A stretch of DNA of 64,000 nucleotides from Bacteroidota bacterium. GTDB lineage: Bacteria > Bacteroidota > Bacteroidia > AKYH767-A > OLB10. Below, piece after piece: positions 8,294-18,153 of the stretch (positions within the stretch are counted from its first letter, which is position 1; each line of letters starts with the position of its first letter). Where the stretch lies: the NCBI GenBank assembly GCA_016713525.1, contig JADJOZ010000007.1, forward strand, positions 1 through 64,000, in the 5' to 3' direction. The translations under genes were made by a program, and so were the position numbers. Under the pieces are notes generated by a model that searched no databases, was not told the origin of the DNA, and saw only the letters and a list, made by a program, of their open reading frames with translations.

Positions 8294-9658
8294 ATGAACC
8301 AAACCGCCTCCAATTTGCTGATGGTTCGACCGGTTCATTTTGGTTACAACGAACAGACTGCTTCTACCAATTTATTTCAGGAAAAAACTACCTCAACCGG
8401 CATTGCAGGAGTTGCAGCCATGGAATTTGATAAGGCTGTGGAACGACTTCGGCAGGCATCCATTTCTGTGATTACCCTTTCCGACAGGAAGGACCTTATT
8501 ACTCCCGACGCTGTTTTTCCCAACAACTGGATTTCATTTCATGAGAACGGAACCATAGTAGTTTATCCGATGATGGCTCCAAACAGAAGGTTGGAAAAAC
8601 GGTTCGACATACCAGATATTTTAGCCGAAAAACATGGCTTTTTCTATAAGGAAATCATCGATTTGAGCATATTTGAAAAGCAAAATCAATTTTTAGAAGG
8701 TACCGGAAGTCTGATTTTTGACCACCTCAACAAAAAGGTTTTTATGGCTATCAGCAACCGGTCATCTCCAAAAGTGCTGAATGAGTTGTCGAATATGCTA
8801 GGCTATAAGCCAATAATATTTAAAACCCAGTTACTCAATGGAGTTCCTGTTTATCACACAAACGTGATTATGTGCATTGGAAACAATTTCGCCATTGTTT
8901 GCAGCGAACTGATTGAGCCATCCGACAGGAAAATGGTACTGCATGAATTGGAATTATCGAGAAAGCAGTTGATTGAGATTACCAAAGACCAAACCTTTTC
9001 GTTTGCCGGAAATATGCTGGAAGTCCGGAATGAAAAGAAGGATCCATTTATTCTGCTTTCTGAAACAGCATTAAATTCTCTGAAAATTACTGATCGGAAA
9101 GCTCTTGAATCGTTTGCCAGCTTGCTGCCTGTGTCAATTCCCAACATAGAAAAAACCGGTGGTGGTGTCATTCGGTGCATGTGTGCCGAGATTTTTCTTC
9201 CAGAAATGGCTCCACCCGAAAGCTTCCAAGTAAGTCAACCGCAAACTACTGCCGAATTTGAACAATATTTTGCCCTGCGCTGGAAGGTGCTGAGAAAACC
9301 CTGGGGTCAACCGGTTGGATCAGAAAAGGACGAACTGGAGGAAACCTCTATTCACTTTATGGCTACAGCTGCCAACCGAAGTCTTGCCGGTGTTGGTAGA
9401 TTGCAGTTTTTAGATGATCAAACTGCCCAAGTGCGATTTATGGCTGTTGATGAGAAATTCCGTGGGGCCGGCGTGGGGAAACTACTGATGTTGGAAATGG
9501 AATTTATAGCACGCCAACACGGTAGAACCAAACTCTTTCTGCAGGCCAGAGAAAATGCCGTCCCGTTTTATCAATCCCTTGGATACCTCATCCTCGAAAA
9601 AACCTTCCTTTTGTATGGTGAAATTCAACATTTCAGCATGGAGAAGGTGATATCTTAG
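8294..9658 (+). CDS. ctlX: CtlX-type amidinohydrolase fused to a GNAT acetyltransferase
   Basis: Residues 1-303 are a guanidino-group modifying enzyme of the arginine deiminase/amidinotransferase superfamily, closest to the citrulline-utilisation hydrolase CtlX: substrate-loop FPNNW (75-79), EGTGS (135-139), catalytic YHTN histidine (187-190) and the terminal GGGVIRC cysteine (295). From about 318 a GNAT domain follows (FALRWKVLRKPWGQP, then RFMAVDEKFRGAGVGKLLM, the acetyl-CoA pyrophosphate loop, and NAVPFYQSLGY). CtlX proteins usually end near 310 residues, so the fusion is notable. There is no stop or frame change at the join. The pair suggests sequential action on an amidino or amine metabolite, but the substrates are inferred only. 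Confidence 0.85.
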   Translation: MNQTASNLLMVRPVHFGYNEQTASTNLFQEKTTSTGIAGVAAMEFDKAVERLRQASISVITLSDRKDLITPDAVFPNNWISFHENGTIVVYPMMAPNRRLEKRFDIPDILAEKHGFFYKEIIDLSIFEKQNQFLEGTGSLIFDHLNKKVFMAISNRSSPKVLNELSNMLGYKPIIFKTQLLNGVPVYHTNVIMCIGNNFAIVCSELIEPSDRKMVLHELELSRKQLIEITKDQTFSFAGNMLEVRNEKKDPFILLSETALNSLKITDRKALESFASLLPVSIPNIEKTGGGVIRCMCAEIFLPEMAPPESFQVSQPQTTAEFEQYFALRWKVLRKPWGQPVGSEKDELEETSIHFMATAANRSLAGVGRLQFLDDQTAQVRFMAVDEKFRGAGVGKLLMLEMEFIARQHGRTKLFLQARENAVPFYQSLGYLILEKTFLLYGEIQHFSMEKVIS

Positions 9659-9765
9659 CACTACTAACAATTCTTCTTATATTAAAGTATTACATTAAAT
9701 AATTTACCATATATTATTATATTACAATTTATTATACATTTAATAATATTCCTCCTAAACTTCCC

Positions 9766-9773
9766 TATCTTTG
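9766..9773 (+). promoter_or_regulatory. -7 element before trmD
   Basis: TATCTTTG fits TAnnTTTG and lies 14 bases before the ATG, implying a very short leader. The 100 bases upstream are extremely AT-rich. Confidence 0.5.
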
Positions 9774-9787
9774 TGATTTAATTGAAT

Positions 9788-10474
9788 ATGCTTCAAATCG
9801 ACATCATAACCGTTTTACCGGAATTGCTGGAAAGTCCGTTTCAGCATTCCATTCTAAAGCGGGCACAAAGCAAGGGTTTGGTTCAGGTAAATCTGATCCA
9901 GTTGAGGGATTATGCCAACAACAAGCACCGTTCGGTCGATGACTATGCTTACGGTGGAGGTGCTGGTATGGTAATGACCATTGAACCTATCCTTAATTGC
10001 TTAAATGACCTGAAATCGAAGCGCCACTATGATGAAATTATTTATTTAAGTCCAGACGGTGAACTACTTGACCAACAATTAAGTAACAAATTATCATTGT
10101 GTCAAAATCTCATTTTACTTTGCGGACATTATAAGGGAATTGATGAGCGGATCAGGGAGCATTTGATTACACGCGAGGTTTCTATCGGAGACTATGTTTT
10201 ATCGGGAGGTGAACTGGCTGCTGCCGTTTTAGCTGATAGTGTAATCCGCCTTCTTCCGGGTGTACTGACAGATGAAACCTCAGCTTTGTATGATTCCTTT
10301 CAGGATGGTATGGTTGCTCCTCCGGTCTACACCCGACCAGCCGATTTCAATGGATGGAAAGTTCCCGATGTTCTCCTTTCGGGAAATGAACGCCAGATTA
10401 CGGAATGGCGCCATGAACAAGCTTTGGAACGGACCCGAAAAAGGCGTCCGGGATTGCTCAAAGAAGGGGAATAA
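9788..10474 (+). CDS. trmD: tRNA (guanine37-N1)-methyltransferase TrmD
   Basis: This SPOUT-class enzyme methylates G37 next to the anticodon using S-adenosylmethionine, preventing +1 frameshifting. The 228-residue product opens with IDIITVLPELLESPF and carries the family motifs DDYAYGGGAGMVM, LLCGHYKGIDERI, the trefoil-knot IGDYVLSGGE and the C-terminal PPVYTRP and RPGLL. I chose the ATG at 9788 rather than a TTG two codons earlier because family members begin with this hydrophobic strand. It stands 95 bases before rplS, the usual partner of trmD in ribosomal operons. Confidence 0.95.
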   Translation: MLQIDIITVLPELLESPFQHSILKRAQSKGLVQVNLIQLRDYANNKHRSVDDYAYGGGAGMVMTIEPILNCLNDLKSKRHYDEIIYLSPDGELLDQQLSNKLSLCQNLILLCGHYKGIDERIREHLITREVSIGDYVLSGGELAAAVLADSVIRLLPGVLTDETSALYDSFQDGMVAPPVYTRPADFNGWKVPDVLLSGNERQITEWRHEQALERTRKRRPGLLKEGE

Positions 10475-10569
10475 AAATATTTTTCACAATCTCTTTCAGC
10501 ATTAAAAAAATCATTAATATTGCAGTTCCAATTCCGGAACGACCGATTTGGTCAAAATAGTTGAAAATC

Positions 10570-10917
10570 ATGGACTTAGTTAAATTCGCTGAAGAAGCAC
10601 TTATCGAGAAAAAAGAATTTCCTGAATTTAAAGCAGGTGATACTGTAACTGTTGTTTATAAAATTAAAGAGGGAAACAAAGAGCGTGAGCAGTTGTTCCA
10701 GGGTGTTGTTTTACAGCGCAAAGGACACGGCTTAACACAAACTTTCACCGTTCGTAAAATTTCGAATGGCGTTGGAGTTGAGCGTATCTTCCCACTATCA
10801 AGTCCTAAAATTACCAGAATTGATCTGAACAAAAGAGGTGTTGTACGTCGTGCACGTATCTTCTATCTCCGCGAGATTTTTGGTAAGAAAGCAAGAATTG
10901 AAGAAAAACGTGTCTGA
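10570..10917 (+). CDS. rplS: 50S ribosomal protein L19
   Basis: L19 sits at the 30S-50S interface and helps form an intersubunit bridge. The 115-residue product (MDLVKFAEEALIEKK, then FKAGDTVTVVYKIKEGNK, FQGVVLQRKG, GVGVERIFPLSSPKI, RRARIFYLRE) matches the family along its whole length. The ATG at 10570 is preferred over an in-frame TTG at 10561 because phylum homologues begin MDL(V/I)KF. It follows trmD and is closed by a strong terminator. Confidence 0.96.
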   Translation: MDLVKFAEEALIEKKEFPEFKAGDTVTVVYKIKEGNKEREQLFQGVVLQRKGHGLTQTFTVRKISNGVGVERIFPLSSPKITRIDLNKRGVVRRARIFYLREIFGKKARIEEKRV

Positions 10918-10937
10918 CAATCAACCGTCTATATTTG

Positions 10938-10969
10938 AAAAAGCCTTCCTCACCGAAGGCTTTTTTTTT
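10938..10969 (+). terminator. Rho-independent terminator of trmD-rplS
   Basis: AAAAAGCCTTC and GAAGGCTTTTT form an 11-pair stem with a short loop and a long T tract, 20 bases after the rplS stop. Confidence 0.9.
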
Positions 10970-10993
10970 GCCCTTTTTCGTCAGGTTTATCCT

Positions 10994-11001
10994 TAATTTT
11001 G
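10994..11001 (+). promoter_or_regulatory. -7 element before uvrA
   Basis: TAATTTTG fits TAnnTTTG and lies 24 bases before the uvrA ATG, downstream of the rplS terminator, so uvrA has its own promoter. Confidence 0.45.
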
Positions 11002-11025
11002 AGCCTTTAAAAGAGCTGTTTTCTT

Positions 11026-13902
11026 ATGTCGATGCCAGAAGATTTAGACCCAAAAAAATTCATAATAATAAAAGGAGCAGCTGTTCACAACCTTAAAAAG
11101 TTAGATGTAGCTATTCCCCGCAATCAGTTTGTGGTGATTACCGGACTCTCAGGTTCCGGCAAATCGTCATTAGCTTTCGATACGCTTTACGCCGAAGGTC
11201 AACGTCGGTATGTCGAAAGCTTATCGTCGTATGCCCGTCAGTTTATCGGTCGCATGGATAAACCCGAGGTTGAGTATATTAAGGGTATTGCCCCTGCCAT
11301 TGCCATCGAACAAAAGGTAAATGTTAGGAATCCCCGTTCTACTGTTGGCACTACCACGGAGATCTATGATTATCTGAAATTGCTCTTTGCAAGAATTGGA
11401 AAGACTTATTCCCCGGTATCAGGTATTGAAGTCAAAAAAAATACGGTTACCGATGTAGTTGATTTTTCACTAAAGCAGAAAGAAGGCACCAAAATCCTGT
11501 TGCTTTGTCCATTGCAATTATTGAATGGCAGAAGCTTGCGAGAAGAACTGGCGGTGCTTCTGCAGAAAGGTTATAGTCGTATCCGTATCAACGACGAAGT
11601 AAAGAAAATTGAGGATCTGCTTGAAGATCCAAAATTTGATAAAGGTCCGGCCACCAAAAGCAAATCCAAAAAAGCAGCTGCAGAAAACACTCCGGAAGTT
11701 GAGGTTCTTATTGATCGTTTCGTTTCTGATGGTAATCCCGAGTCGGAACAAGCGGCACGGATTGCAGATTCGGCACAAACGGCTTTTTTCGAAGGACATG
11801 GCACTTGTGTTTGTCAGGTCGAAACCACTTCAGGAAAAACCTCGCGCACCACTTTCAGTAATAAATTCGAAGCTGATGGAATGCTGTTCGAAGAACCTTC
11901 CACACTGCTATTCAGCTTTAACAATCCGTTTGGTGCCTGCCGCAAATGCGAAGGTTTTGGAAGTGTTATTGGTATTGATGAGGATCTTGTTGTTCCCGAT
12001 AAAAGTTTATCGGTTTATGACAATGCCATTGTATGCTGGCGGGGCGAAAAAATGAAGGAATGGAACGATGCACTTATTAAGGTTGCCAATAAATTTAACT
12101 TCCCGATTCATCGGCCTTATTACGAATTAAACAGCCAGGACCGCGAAACACTGTGGACCGGGAACAAATATTTCAAAGGTCTGAATGAGTTTTTTGAATT
12201 CCTGGAACAACAGAGTTACAAAATACAGTATCGTGTAATGCTATCCCGTTACCGGGGAAAAACCGTTTGTCCCGATTGTAAGGGATCGCGCCTTAGGAAA
12301 GATGCCAACTATGTGTTGGTCGGTGAAAAGTCGATAACAGATATTGTATTGATGCCTGTCTCAGCATCCAAACAGTTTTTTGAGCAAATCAAACTCACGG
12401 CTCATGAACAAAAATAGCCTCCCGCATTCTGATTGAAATTAAAAACAGATTGGAATTTTTTGAATAATGTTGGTTTGGGGTATCTCACCTTAAATCGACT
12501 TTCAAACACCCTTTCCGGAGGTTAATCGCAAAGGATTAATCTTGCAACTTCTCTTGGAAGTAGTTTAGTGGGATCGATGTATATTTTAGATGAACCCAGC
12601 ATAGGACTTCATTCCAGAGACACCGAGCGTTTAATTGGAGTTTTGAAGGCTTTACAGCGATTAGGTAATACGCTGATAGTTGTGGAGCATGACGAGGAAA
12701 TAATGCGGGCAGCCGATCAATTAATTGATATTGGGCCAATGGCAGGAACACATGGTGGTGAATTGGTGTTCCAGGGAAAATTTAAGGATTTACCAAAGGC
12801 TTCGAACAGTCTTACAGCAAAATATCTCAACCATGAAATGGAAATTCCCGTGCCTGATCGCCGCCGCCGCTGGAAACCATTCATTGAAATTGTTGGTGCC
12901 CGCGAAAATAACCTGAAAAATGTAACGGCTAAATTCCCATTGGGAGTTCTTACCGTTGTTACAGGAGTCAGCGGATCGGGAAAGACCTCTCTGGTAAAGA
13001 AAATTCTTTATCCAGCCATCAAGAAGTTGTCGGGAGGTTATGGTGAGCAAACCGGAAACTACGATAAACTGAAGGGTGATTTTAACCAAATTACGGATGC
13101 GGAAATGGTTGATCAGAATCCAATAGGTAAATCATCACGTTCGAATCCGGTAACGTATGTAAAGGCTTACGATGAAATAAGAGCTCTTTATGCCGATTTA
13201 CCAATGGCTAAGAGCCGGAATTTAAAACCTTCTCACTTTTCATTTAATGTGGATGGCGGTCGTTGTGATGCCTGTCAGGGTGAAGGAACGGTTACCATTG
13301 AAATGCAGTTCATGGCCGATATTCACCTGAAATGCGAAGCCTGTAACGGAAAGCGTTTTAAGGAAGATATTCTTACCGTAGAATTTAAAAATAAGAATAT
13401 TGATGATATTCTTCAGCTCACAGTAGATGATGCTTTGGAGTTTTTCAATGATCCGGCAAAAACCAAGTATTCCAATCAACTTGCTAAAATCGTTACCAAG
13501 CTGCAACCATTGGCAGATGTTGGTTTAGGGTATGTTAGACTGGGACAATCATCGAACACCCTGAGTGGTGGCGAAGCGCAACGTATTAAACTGGCCTCAT
13601 TTATTGGCAAAGGAAATATTGCTTCCTCTACCCTGTTTGTTTTTGATGAACCAACTACCGGACTCCATTTTCACGATATCCGGAAACTGATGGATGCTTT
13701 CAATGCACTGATTAAACTTGGAAACACAATCATTGTTATTGAGCATAATCTGGAAATTATCAAGTGTGCCGATTGGATTATTGATCTCGGTCCCGATGGT
13801 GGTGATAAAGGCGGACAAATAGTTTTTGAAGGGACTCCGGAAGACCTTGTCAAATGCAAAGCTTCTGTAACCGGACAATATCTGAAAGAGAAATTAAAAT
13901 AA
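11026..13902 (+). CDS. uvrA: excinuclease ABC subunit A (interrupted)
   Basis: UvrA is the damage-recognition ATPase of nucleotide excision repair. The gene spans about 959 codons, the normal length. Domain order is Walker A GLSGSGKSS, UvrB-binding region with RRYVESLSSYARQF, a reduced first zinc site (CRKC, CPDC), a second Walker A GVSGSGKTS, the zinc finger CDACQGEG...CEAC and the signature TLSGGEAQRI with FDEPTTGLHFHD. The frame breaks between 12412 and 12568. An A is missing after CAAAAA near 12413, an extra T sits in the run near 12460, and the first signature motif reads GG-TAA-SQR where GAA is expected. Correcting these restores ILDEPSIGLHSRDT in frame. The three lesions within 130 bases are probably sequence errors. 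Confidence 0.93.
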
Positions 13903-13909
13903 GATTCTC

Positions 13910-14929
13910 CTAAGCTGAGGGCTTTCGGTATTTTAAAACCAACGGATTCATTTTCCTGAAAAAGAGCGGCGGTATTAAGGCATAATAAATCATAGAAACA
14001 TAGCCTCCCGGTAAAATGGGACTGGTTTCATAAGATTTCAGTTCCTGATAAGGCTTAGATGCGTAATAGTGATGGTCGGCGTGACGGCTCAAATCGATCA
14101 GAAAAAAACGACTTATTAACTTGTCTGTTTGCCACGAATGCAACTCGGTGACACGTTCCTTATCGGTTCTCGCCAAACCATAATGTTCTATGTAATTGGT
14201 GTACTCTAACAGAAAGTTAGCCATGAATGCCTGCACCAGATAAATAACTACTCCCATTACCCCCAGGAAATAATACAGTACAATCCATAAAATCAATTGC
14301 AACATTACCGAACCAACCACATAGTTTATTGAGCGAACCGAAAATCCATTTTCTTTTTGCAACCGCTCCTGTTCCAGTTTATAAGAACTTGCAATTTGCT
14401 GTACTGTTGACCTGATAAAAAATGCATAAAGTGTTTCTCCAAATCTCGATGTTGCAGGGTCTTTTGCTGTTCCAACCCATTTATGGTGGACTTTCAAATG
14501 ATCGATATAAAAGTAAATGTTGCCGGCACTGAATAGCAGTAACTGACCGCATCTACGCATAAATGTGTTTTTGCGATGCACCAGTTCATGCGATATCACA
14601 ATCGCGGCTCCTCCCGAATTTACTCCGGTAGAAATGCCCATGGCAATTTGTTGCAGCAATGACAATTCGTGATTGGCTAATGCCCAGAACATGGTGCCTA
14701 AACAAGTCAATTGACTCACTACATGAATCAGTAATAACCCATCAGGAAACCATCCTGGTTCATCCGATTCGTTAGATGAATCGGTACCGATAAATAATTC
14801 TAAAAATGCCAGTACTCCAATAGAAAATACGAAGTTGGATACCACCCACCAATCACCTGCCAGATTACCTGCTATCACTACCAGGCCGGGAAACAAACTC
14901 CATAAATACTTGTAATTCCGGTTACCCAT
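13910..14929 (-). CDS. alkB: AlkB-type membrane alkane 1-monooxygenase / fatty-acid-desaturase-like di-iron hydroxylase
   Basis: The 339-residue integral membrane protein carries the histidine motifs of alkane hydroxylases: HELVHR (114-119), HLKVHH (144-149) with KDPATSR, the HYG motif (249-251) and SRHADHH (281-287) with PILPGGY. At least five hydrophobic spans are visible. AlkB oxidises medium-chain n-alkanes to 1-alkanols using electrons from rubredoxin. No rubredoxin or rubredoxin reductase is encoded in this window, so the electron donor must come from elsewhere and the substrate may be another alkyl chain. The gene converges on uvrA with only 7 bases between stops and no terminator visible. 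Confidence 0.9.
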   Translation of the reverse strand: MGNRNYKYLWSLFPGLVVIAGNLAGDWWVVSNFVFSIGVLAFLELFIGTDSSNESDEPGWFPDGLLLIHVVSQLTCLGTMFWALANHELSLLQQIAMGISTGVNSGGAAIVISHELVHRKNTFMRRCGQLLLFSAGNIYFYIDHLKVHHKWVGTAKDPATSRFGETLYAFFIRSTVQQIASSYKLEQERLQKENGFSVRSINYVVGSVMLQLILWIVLYYFLGVMGVVIYLVQAFMANFLLEYTNYIEHYGLARTDKERVTELHSWQTDKLISRFFLIDLSRHADHHYYASKPYQELKSYETSPILPGGYVSMIYYALIPPLFFRKMNPLVLKYRKPSA

Positions 14930-15051
14930 TTGTTTTCAGTTCTGCTATCAAATTTAAGTAATTACGGTTATTAATTTTAGGTTTTAATTTTATATAATTG
15001 ATATTCAGATAGATAACATTAATTATGGAAATTAATTAAATTATATGTCAC

Positions 15052-15063
15052 AACATATATGTT
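15052..15063. promoter_or_regulatory. possible operator palindrome before the YceI gene
   Basis: AACATATATGTT is a perfect 12-bp inverted repeat ending seven bases before the -7 element. This position would suit a repressor site. The binding protein is unknown. Confidence 0.35.
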
Positions 15064-15070
15064 ATTACAT

Positions 15071-15078
15071 TATATTTG
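15071..15078 (+). promoter_or_regulatory. -7 element before the YceI gene
   Basis: TATATTTG fits TAnnTTTG, 27 bases before the likely ATG at 15106. Confidence 0.5.
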
Positions 15079-15105
15079 CAACATCATAATTAAACAAGAC
15101 AAAAA

Positions 15106-15689
15106 ATGAAAAAATGATAGTACTCTTATCAATGGTATCAACAGCCGGAACGGCACAGGCACTGGTAAATTGGGCAATCGACAACAGCCATTCGCAAGTG
15201 ATGTTTACAGTTTCTCACCTTGTAATCTCAGAAGTAACCGGAAATTTTAAAGGATTTTCAGGTAGCATTGTTTCATCAAAGGATGACTTCAGCGATGCAT
15301 CGGTGACCTTTGCAATAGATGTGAAGACGATTAACACCGACAATGAAATGCGGGATAATCATTTAAAGGGTGATGAATTTTTTAATGCTGAAAAATATCC
15401 TCAGATGACCTTTAAAGGAACGGGATTGAAGAAAATCAGCGGGAATAAATACACCATGACCGGGGATCTGACAATTCGAGACGTAACAAAACCTGTGACT
15501 CTCGATGTTACTTATTTTGGAACTGCGAATGATCCATGGGGAAATACGAAAGCCGGATTCAAAATCAAGACCACAATTAACCGTTTCGATTACAATCTAA
15601 AATGGAATACCTTAACGGAAGCAGGCGGTGCAGTAGTTGGACAGGACGTTGAGATTACCGCAAATCTGGAATTAGCAAAACCTAAATAA
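15106..15689 (+). CDS. YceI-family periplasmic lipid-binding protein
   Basis: YceI proteins are lipocalin-like beta-barrels that bind polyisoprenoid or other hydrophobic molecules in the periplasm. The mature part begins WAIDNSHSQVMFTVSHLVISEVTG and contains the family stretches DNEMRDNHLKGDEFF, YPQMTFKGTG, GDLTIRDVTKPVTLDV and a C-terminal DVEITANLELAK. An open frame starts at ATG 15114, but the better start is ATG 15106. It reads ATG-AAA-AAA-TGA, and one more A in that run joins it to MIVLLSMVSTAGTAQA, giving a normal MKKM signal peptide. The deletion is probably a homopolymer error. A terminator follows 16 bases after the stop. Confidence 0.9.
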
Positions 15690-15705
15690 TAAACACACAA
15701 ATCTG

Positions 15706-15737
15706 AAGGGGTTGCCGGAAACGGCAGCCCTTTTTTT
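15706..15737 (+). terminator. Rho-independent terminator after the YceI gene
   Basis: AAGGG-TTGCCG pairs with CGGCAGCCCTT around GAAA, with one bulged G, and runs into seven T. It lies between convergent genes. Confidence 0.8.
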
Positions 15738-16338
15738 ATTCGGTTCTTATACCAAAAGGGTGCGCTTTATTATATCTTTCCAGGAAACTGTATAATTTTT
15801 TCTTTCTCGCTTTAGCGGATGAAATGGCTTTATATTCTGCATGAAGGGCTTCATCATTTTCAATGATTAGCAAAAAGCTCTCGGGATTGTAATCATACAA
15901 TTCACCAGTTTCCATATCCAGTAAGCGGTAATAAGAAGCGCCTTTGGTATCAGTAACCACAGGAGCCATATTCCGGATTACGGGGTATGATTCAAGGAAA
16001 TAACTGATTTGACCCAGGGTATGGATCTTATGGAATTTCTTTCCAAGAAAGATGTGGACTACGCCGCTTTCCGAGAAACCCCAAATAGAATCGCGTCCTA
16101 ACATTTGCTTATTTCCCTGTGCATCGGTATAAAACAAATTCTCGGTGGTAGACCATTGTTTAATCGTAAATTCAATTTGCTGAACCGACTTAATGAGCTG
16201 CGATTTAACCAAATCGGGCTTCCCATTTCTAAAGGCTTCGAAAGTACAATAGACCCCATCAACTGGGTAAGAAACCGGATTTTGTGCCTGGGTTAACATG
16301 GGTATTAACAGTAACCATGTCAGGAGAAAGTTTTTCAT
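15736..16338 (-). CDS. secreted protein of unknown function
   Basis: This is a 200-residue protein with a clear signal peptide (MKNFLLTWLLLIPMLTQAQ, cleavage after about residue 19). The mature part has no cysteine except one in DGVYCTFEAFRNGKPDL and is rich in aromatic residues and alternating strands, followed by a basic helical C-terminus (SSAKARKKKLYSFLERYNK). The GVYxTFxxFRNxKP opening resembles a family of conserved hypothetical proteins of this phylum, but I cannot assign a role. It is likely periplasmic or surface-exposed. It converges on the YceI gene and shares its terminator region. Confidence 0.8.
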   Translation of the reverse strand: MKNFLLTWLLLIPMLTQAQNPVSYPVDGVYCTFEAFRNGKPDLVKSQLIKSVQQIEFTIKQWSTTENLFYTDAQGNKQMLGRDSIWGFSESGVVHIFLGKKFHKIHTLGQISYFLESYPVIRNMAPVVTDTKGASYYRLLDMETGELYDYNPESFLLIIENDEALHAEYKAISSAKARKKKLYSFLERYNKAHPFGIRTE

Positions 16339-16437
16339 AATAGCTGTTTCGTTGCAAAGATACTATTCCTGTCTTGTAAATGGGCGGATGCTACAATCGA
16401 TTATTCTTGTTAATTTGCAGCCACAAAAATAGCGGCA

Positions 16438-17671
16438 TTGACTGAAGTTTTATACCTTTCTTATGATGGCATGACTGATCCATTGGGGCAGTCACAGGTT
16501 ATTCCCTATTTGGAAGGACTTACCAAAAAAGGTTATCATTTCCATCTCATCAGTTTTGAAAAAGAAATTCCCTATCAGCGGGATAAGGAATTAATCGGGA
16601 ACCTGTTAAGAAGTAAAAACATTGAGTGGCACCCGCTCACTTATACCAAACGTCCTCCGGTCCTTTCCACCTTATGGGATTTATACCGAATGAAAAGTAA
16701 AGGTGCCGGATTGATCAGGAAGCACGGGATTAGTCTGGTACATTGCCGGAGTTATATTTCAGGGTTGGCCGGGTTGGATTTTCAACAACGTTTTAACATC
16801 CCTTTTTTATTCGACATGCGGGGTTTTTGGGATGATGAACGGGTAGATGGAGAACTATGGGATGTAAATAAACCCATTTACAAAATTGTTTATGCTTATT
16901 TCAAGAAAAAAGAACGGGAGATGCTGTTCAAAGCAGATGGCGTAATTAGTCTGACCGAAAACGCAAAAGCAGAAATTGAGTCGTGGAAAGTCCGCAGTAC
17001 CAAAAAACTTCCCATAACAGTTATCCCATAGTTGTGCCGATTTAAATCATTTTAATCCGGCTAATGTCACAAAAGAAGCAATTGATAATCTTCGTACTTC
17101 ACTTAACATCAACGGACATCCTGTAATCAGTTATCTGGGAGCAATTGGCACCTGGTATATGCTGGATGAAATGCTGGCATTTTTTGCAGTATTTCTAAAA
17201 ACCTATCCGCACGCTACTTTCCTTTTTATAACCCGTGAACCTGCTGCTGAAATTATTGCCATGGCACAGAAACTGGACATTCCTGAAAACGCAATTAAAG
17301 TTATGTCGGCTGGTCGCAGTGAAGTTCCGGCTGCATTGATGTTATCTGATTTATCATTGTTTTTTATCAGGCCCACCTATTCCAAAAAAGCCTCCTCACC
17401 TACTAAGCAGGCTGAGATCATGGGAATGGGCAAACCATTGCTTTGCAACACAGGTATTGGCGATACAGATACCATTGTAAATAAATATCATTGTGGGATG
17501 GCAATCGATTTATCTGATCCGAATGCATTTGATGCGGCGATCAAAGGAATGGAAACATTACTAAAAACTCCACCAGAACAAATAATGGCAGGAGCTTCAT
17601 CCTATTTTTCATTGGATGCAGGAGTTTCTAAATATGAAAGTGTTTACCAGAGCATGCTCAAGAAAGCGTAG
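16438..17671 (+). CDS. GT4-like (group 1) glycosyltransferase, frameshifted
   Basis: A two-domain GT-B glycosyltransferase of about 410 residues. The N-terminal half has VLYLSYDGMTDPLGQSQVI, VHCRSYISGLAG and FLFDMRGFWDDERVDGE, and ends its frame at 17031. The C-terminal half (VISYLGAIGTWYMLDEM, LSLFFIRPTYSKKASSPTK with the acceptor-loop QAEIMGMGKPLLCN) reads from the other frame. Removing one A near 17029 joins VIP to CCADLNHFNP and restores a single protein. The start is a TTG at 16438; no ATG precedes the first strand. It probably builds a cell-surface glycan. The donor sugar is unknown. Confidence 0.85.
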
Positions 17672-17679
17672 TATATTGC

Positions 17680-18153
17680 TTATTTGTGATGATAAGATTC
17701 ATTCCGAATAATTGTAAATCCACGGTATAATTGCTCAACAAAAATAAGCCTTACCATCTGATGAGAGAAGGTCATTTCAGATAAGGCAATTTTCATATTG
17801 GCGCGGTTTACCAAATCACTTCCAAAACCAAATGCACCACCAATAATAAAAACCACTTTTTGTGTTCCTCCAACCATCCATTTTTCCAAAACTCCTGCAA
17901 ACGCTTCTGATGTAAATTGCTTTCCATTTTCATCGAGTAAAACAACCCAATCGCGATCATCAATTTTTTTCATGAATTGGGTGCTTTCCATTTCCTTTAA
18001 TTGCGATTCACTGAGTGAGGCAGGATTTTTGATATCAGGAATTACTTCGATGTTAAAATCGGTATAATGCAAGAGGCGCTTCACATATATATCGATTCCT
18101 TCATTGAGCCAGGAGCCTGAAGTCTTACCAATTACCAGTAATTTGATTTTCAT
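17680..18153 (-). CDS. rlmH: 23S rRNA (pseudouridine1915-N3)-methyltransferase RlmH
   Basis: RlmH methylates pseudouridine 1915 in helix 69 of 23S rRNA on the assembled ribosome. The 157-residue SPOUT protein starts MKIKLLVIGKT and carries VVLLDENGKQFTSEAFA, the AdoMet-binding FIIGGAFGFG and the C-terminal ALSEMTFSHQMVRLIFVEQLYR with IRNESYHHK, all diagnostic. The length is exactly typical. It ends 8 bases from the convergent glycosyltransferase and is divergent from the DUF4783 gene. Confidence 0.96.
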   Translation of the reverse strand: MKIKLLVIGKTSGSWLNEGIDIYVKRLLHYTDFNIEVIPDIKNPASLSESQLKEMESTQFMKKIDDRDWVVLLDENGKQFTSEAFAGVLEKWMVGGTQKVVFIIGGAFGFGSDLVNRANMKIALSEMTFSHQMVRLIFVEQLYRGFTIIRNESYHHK

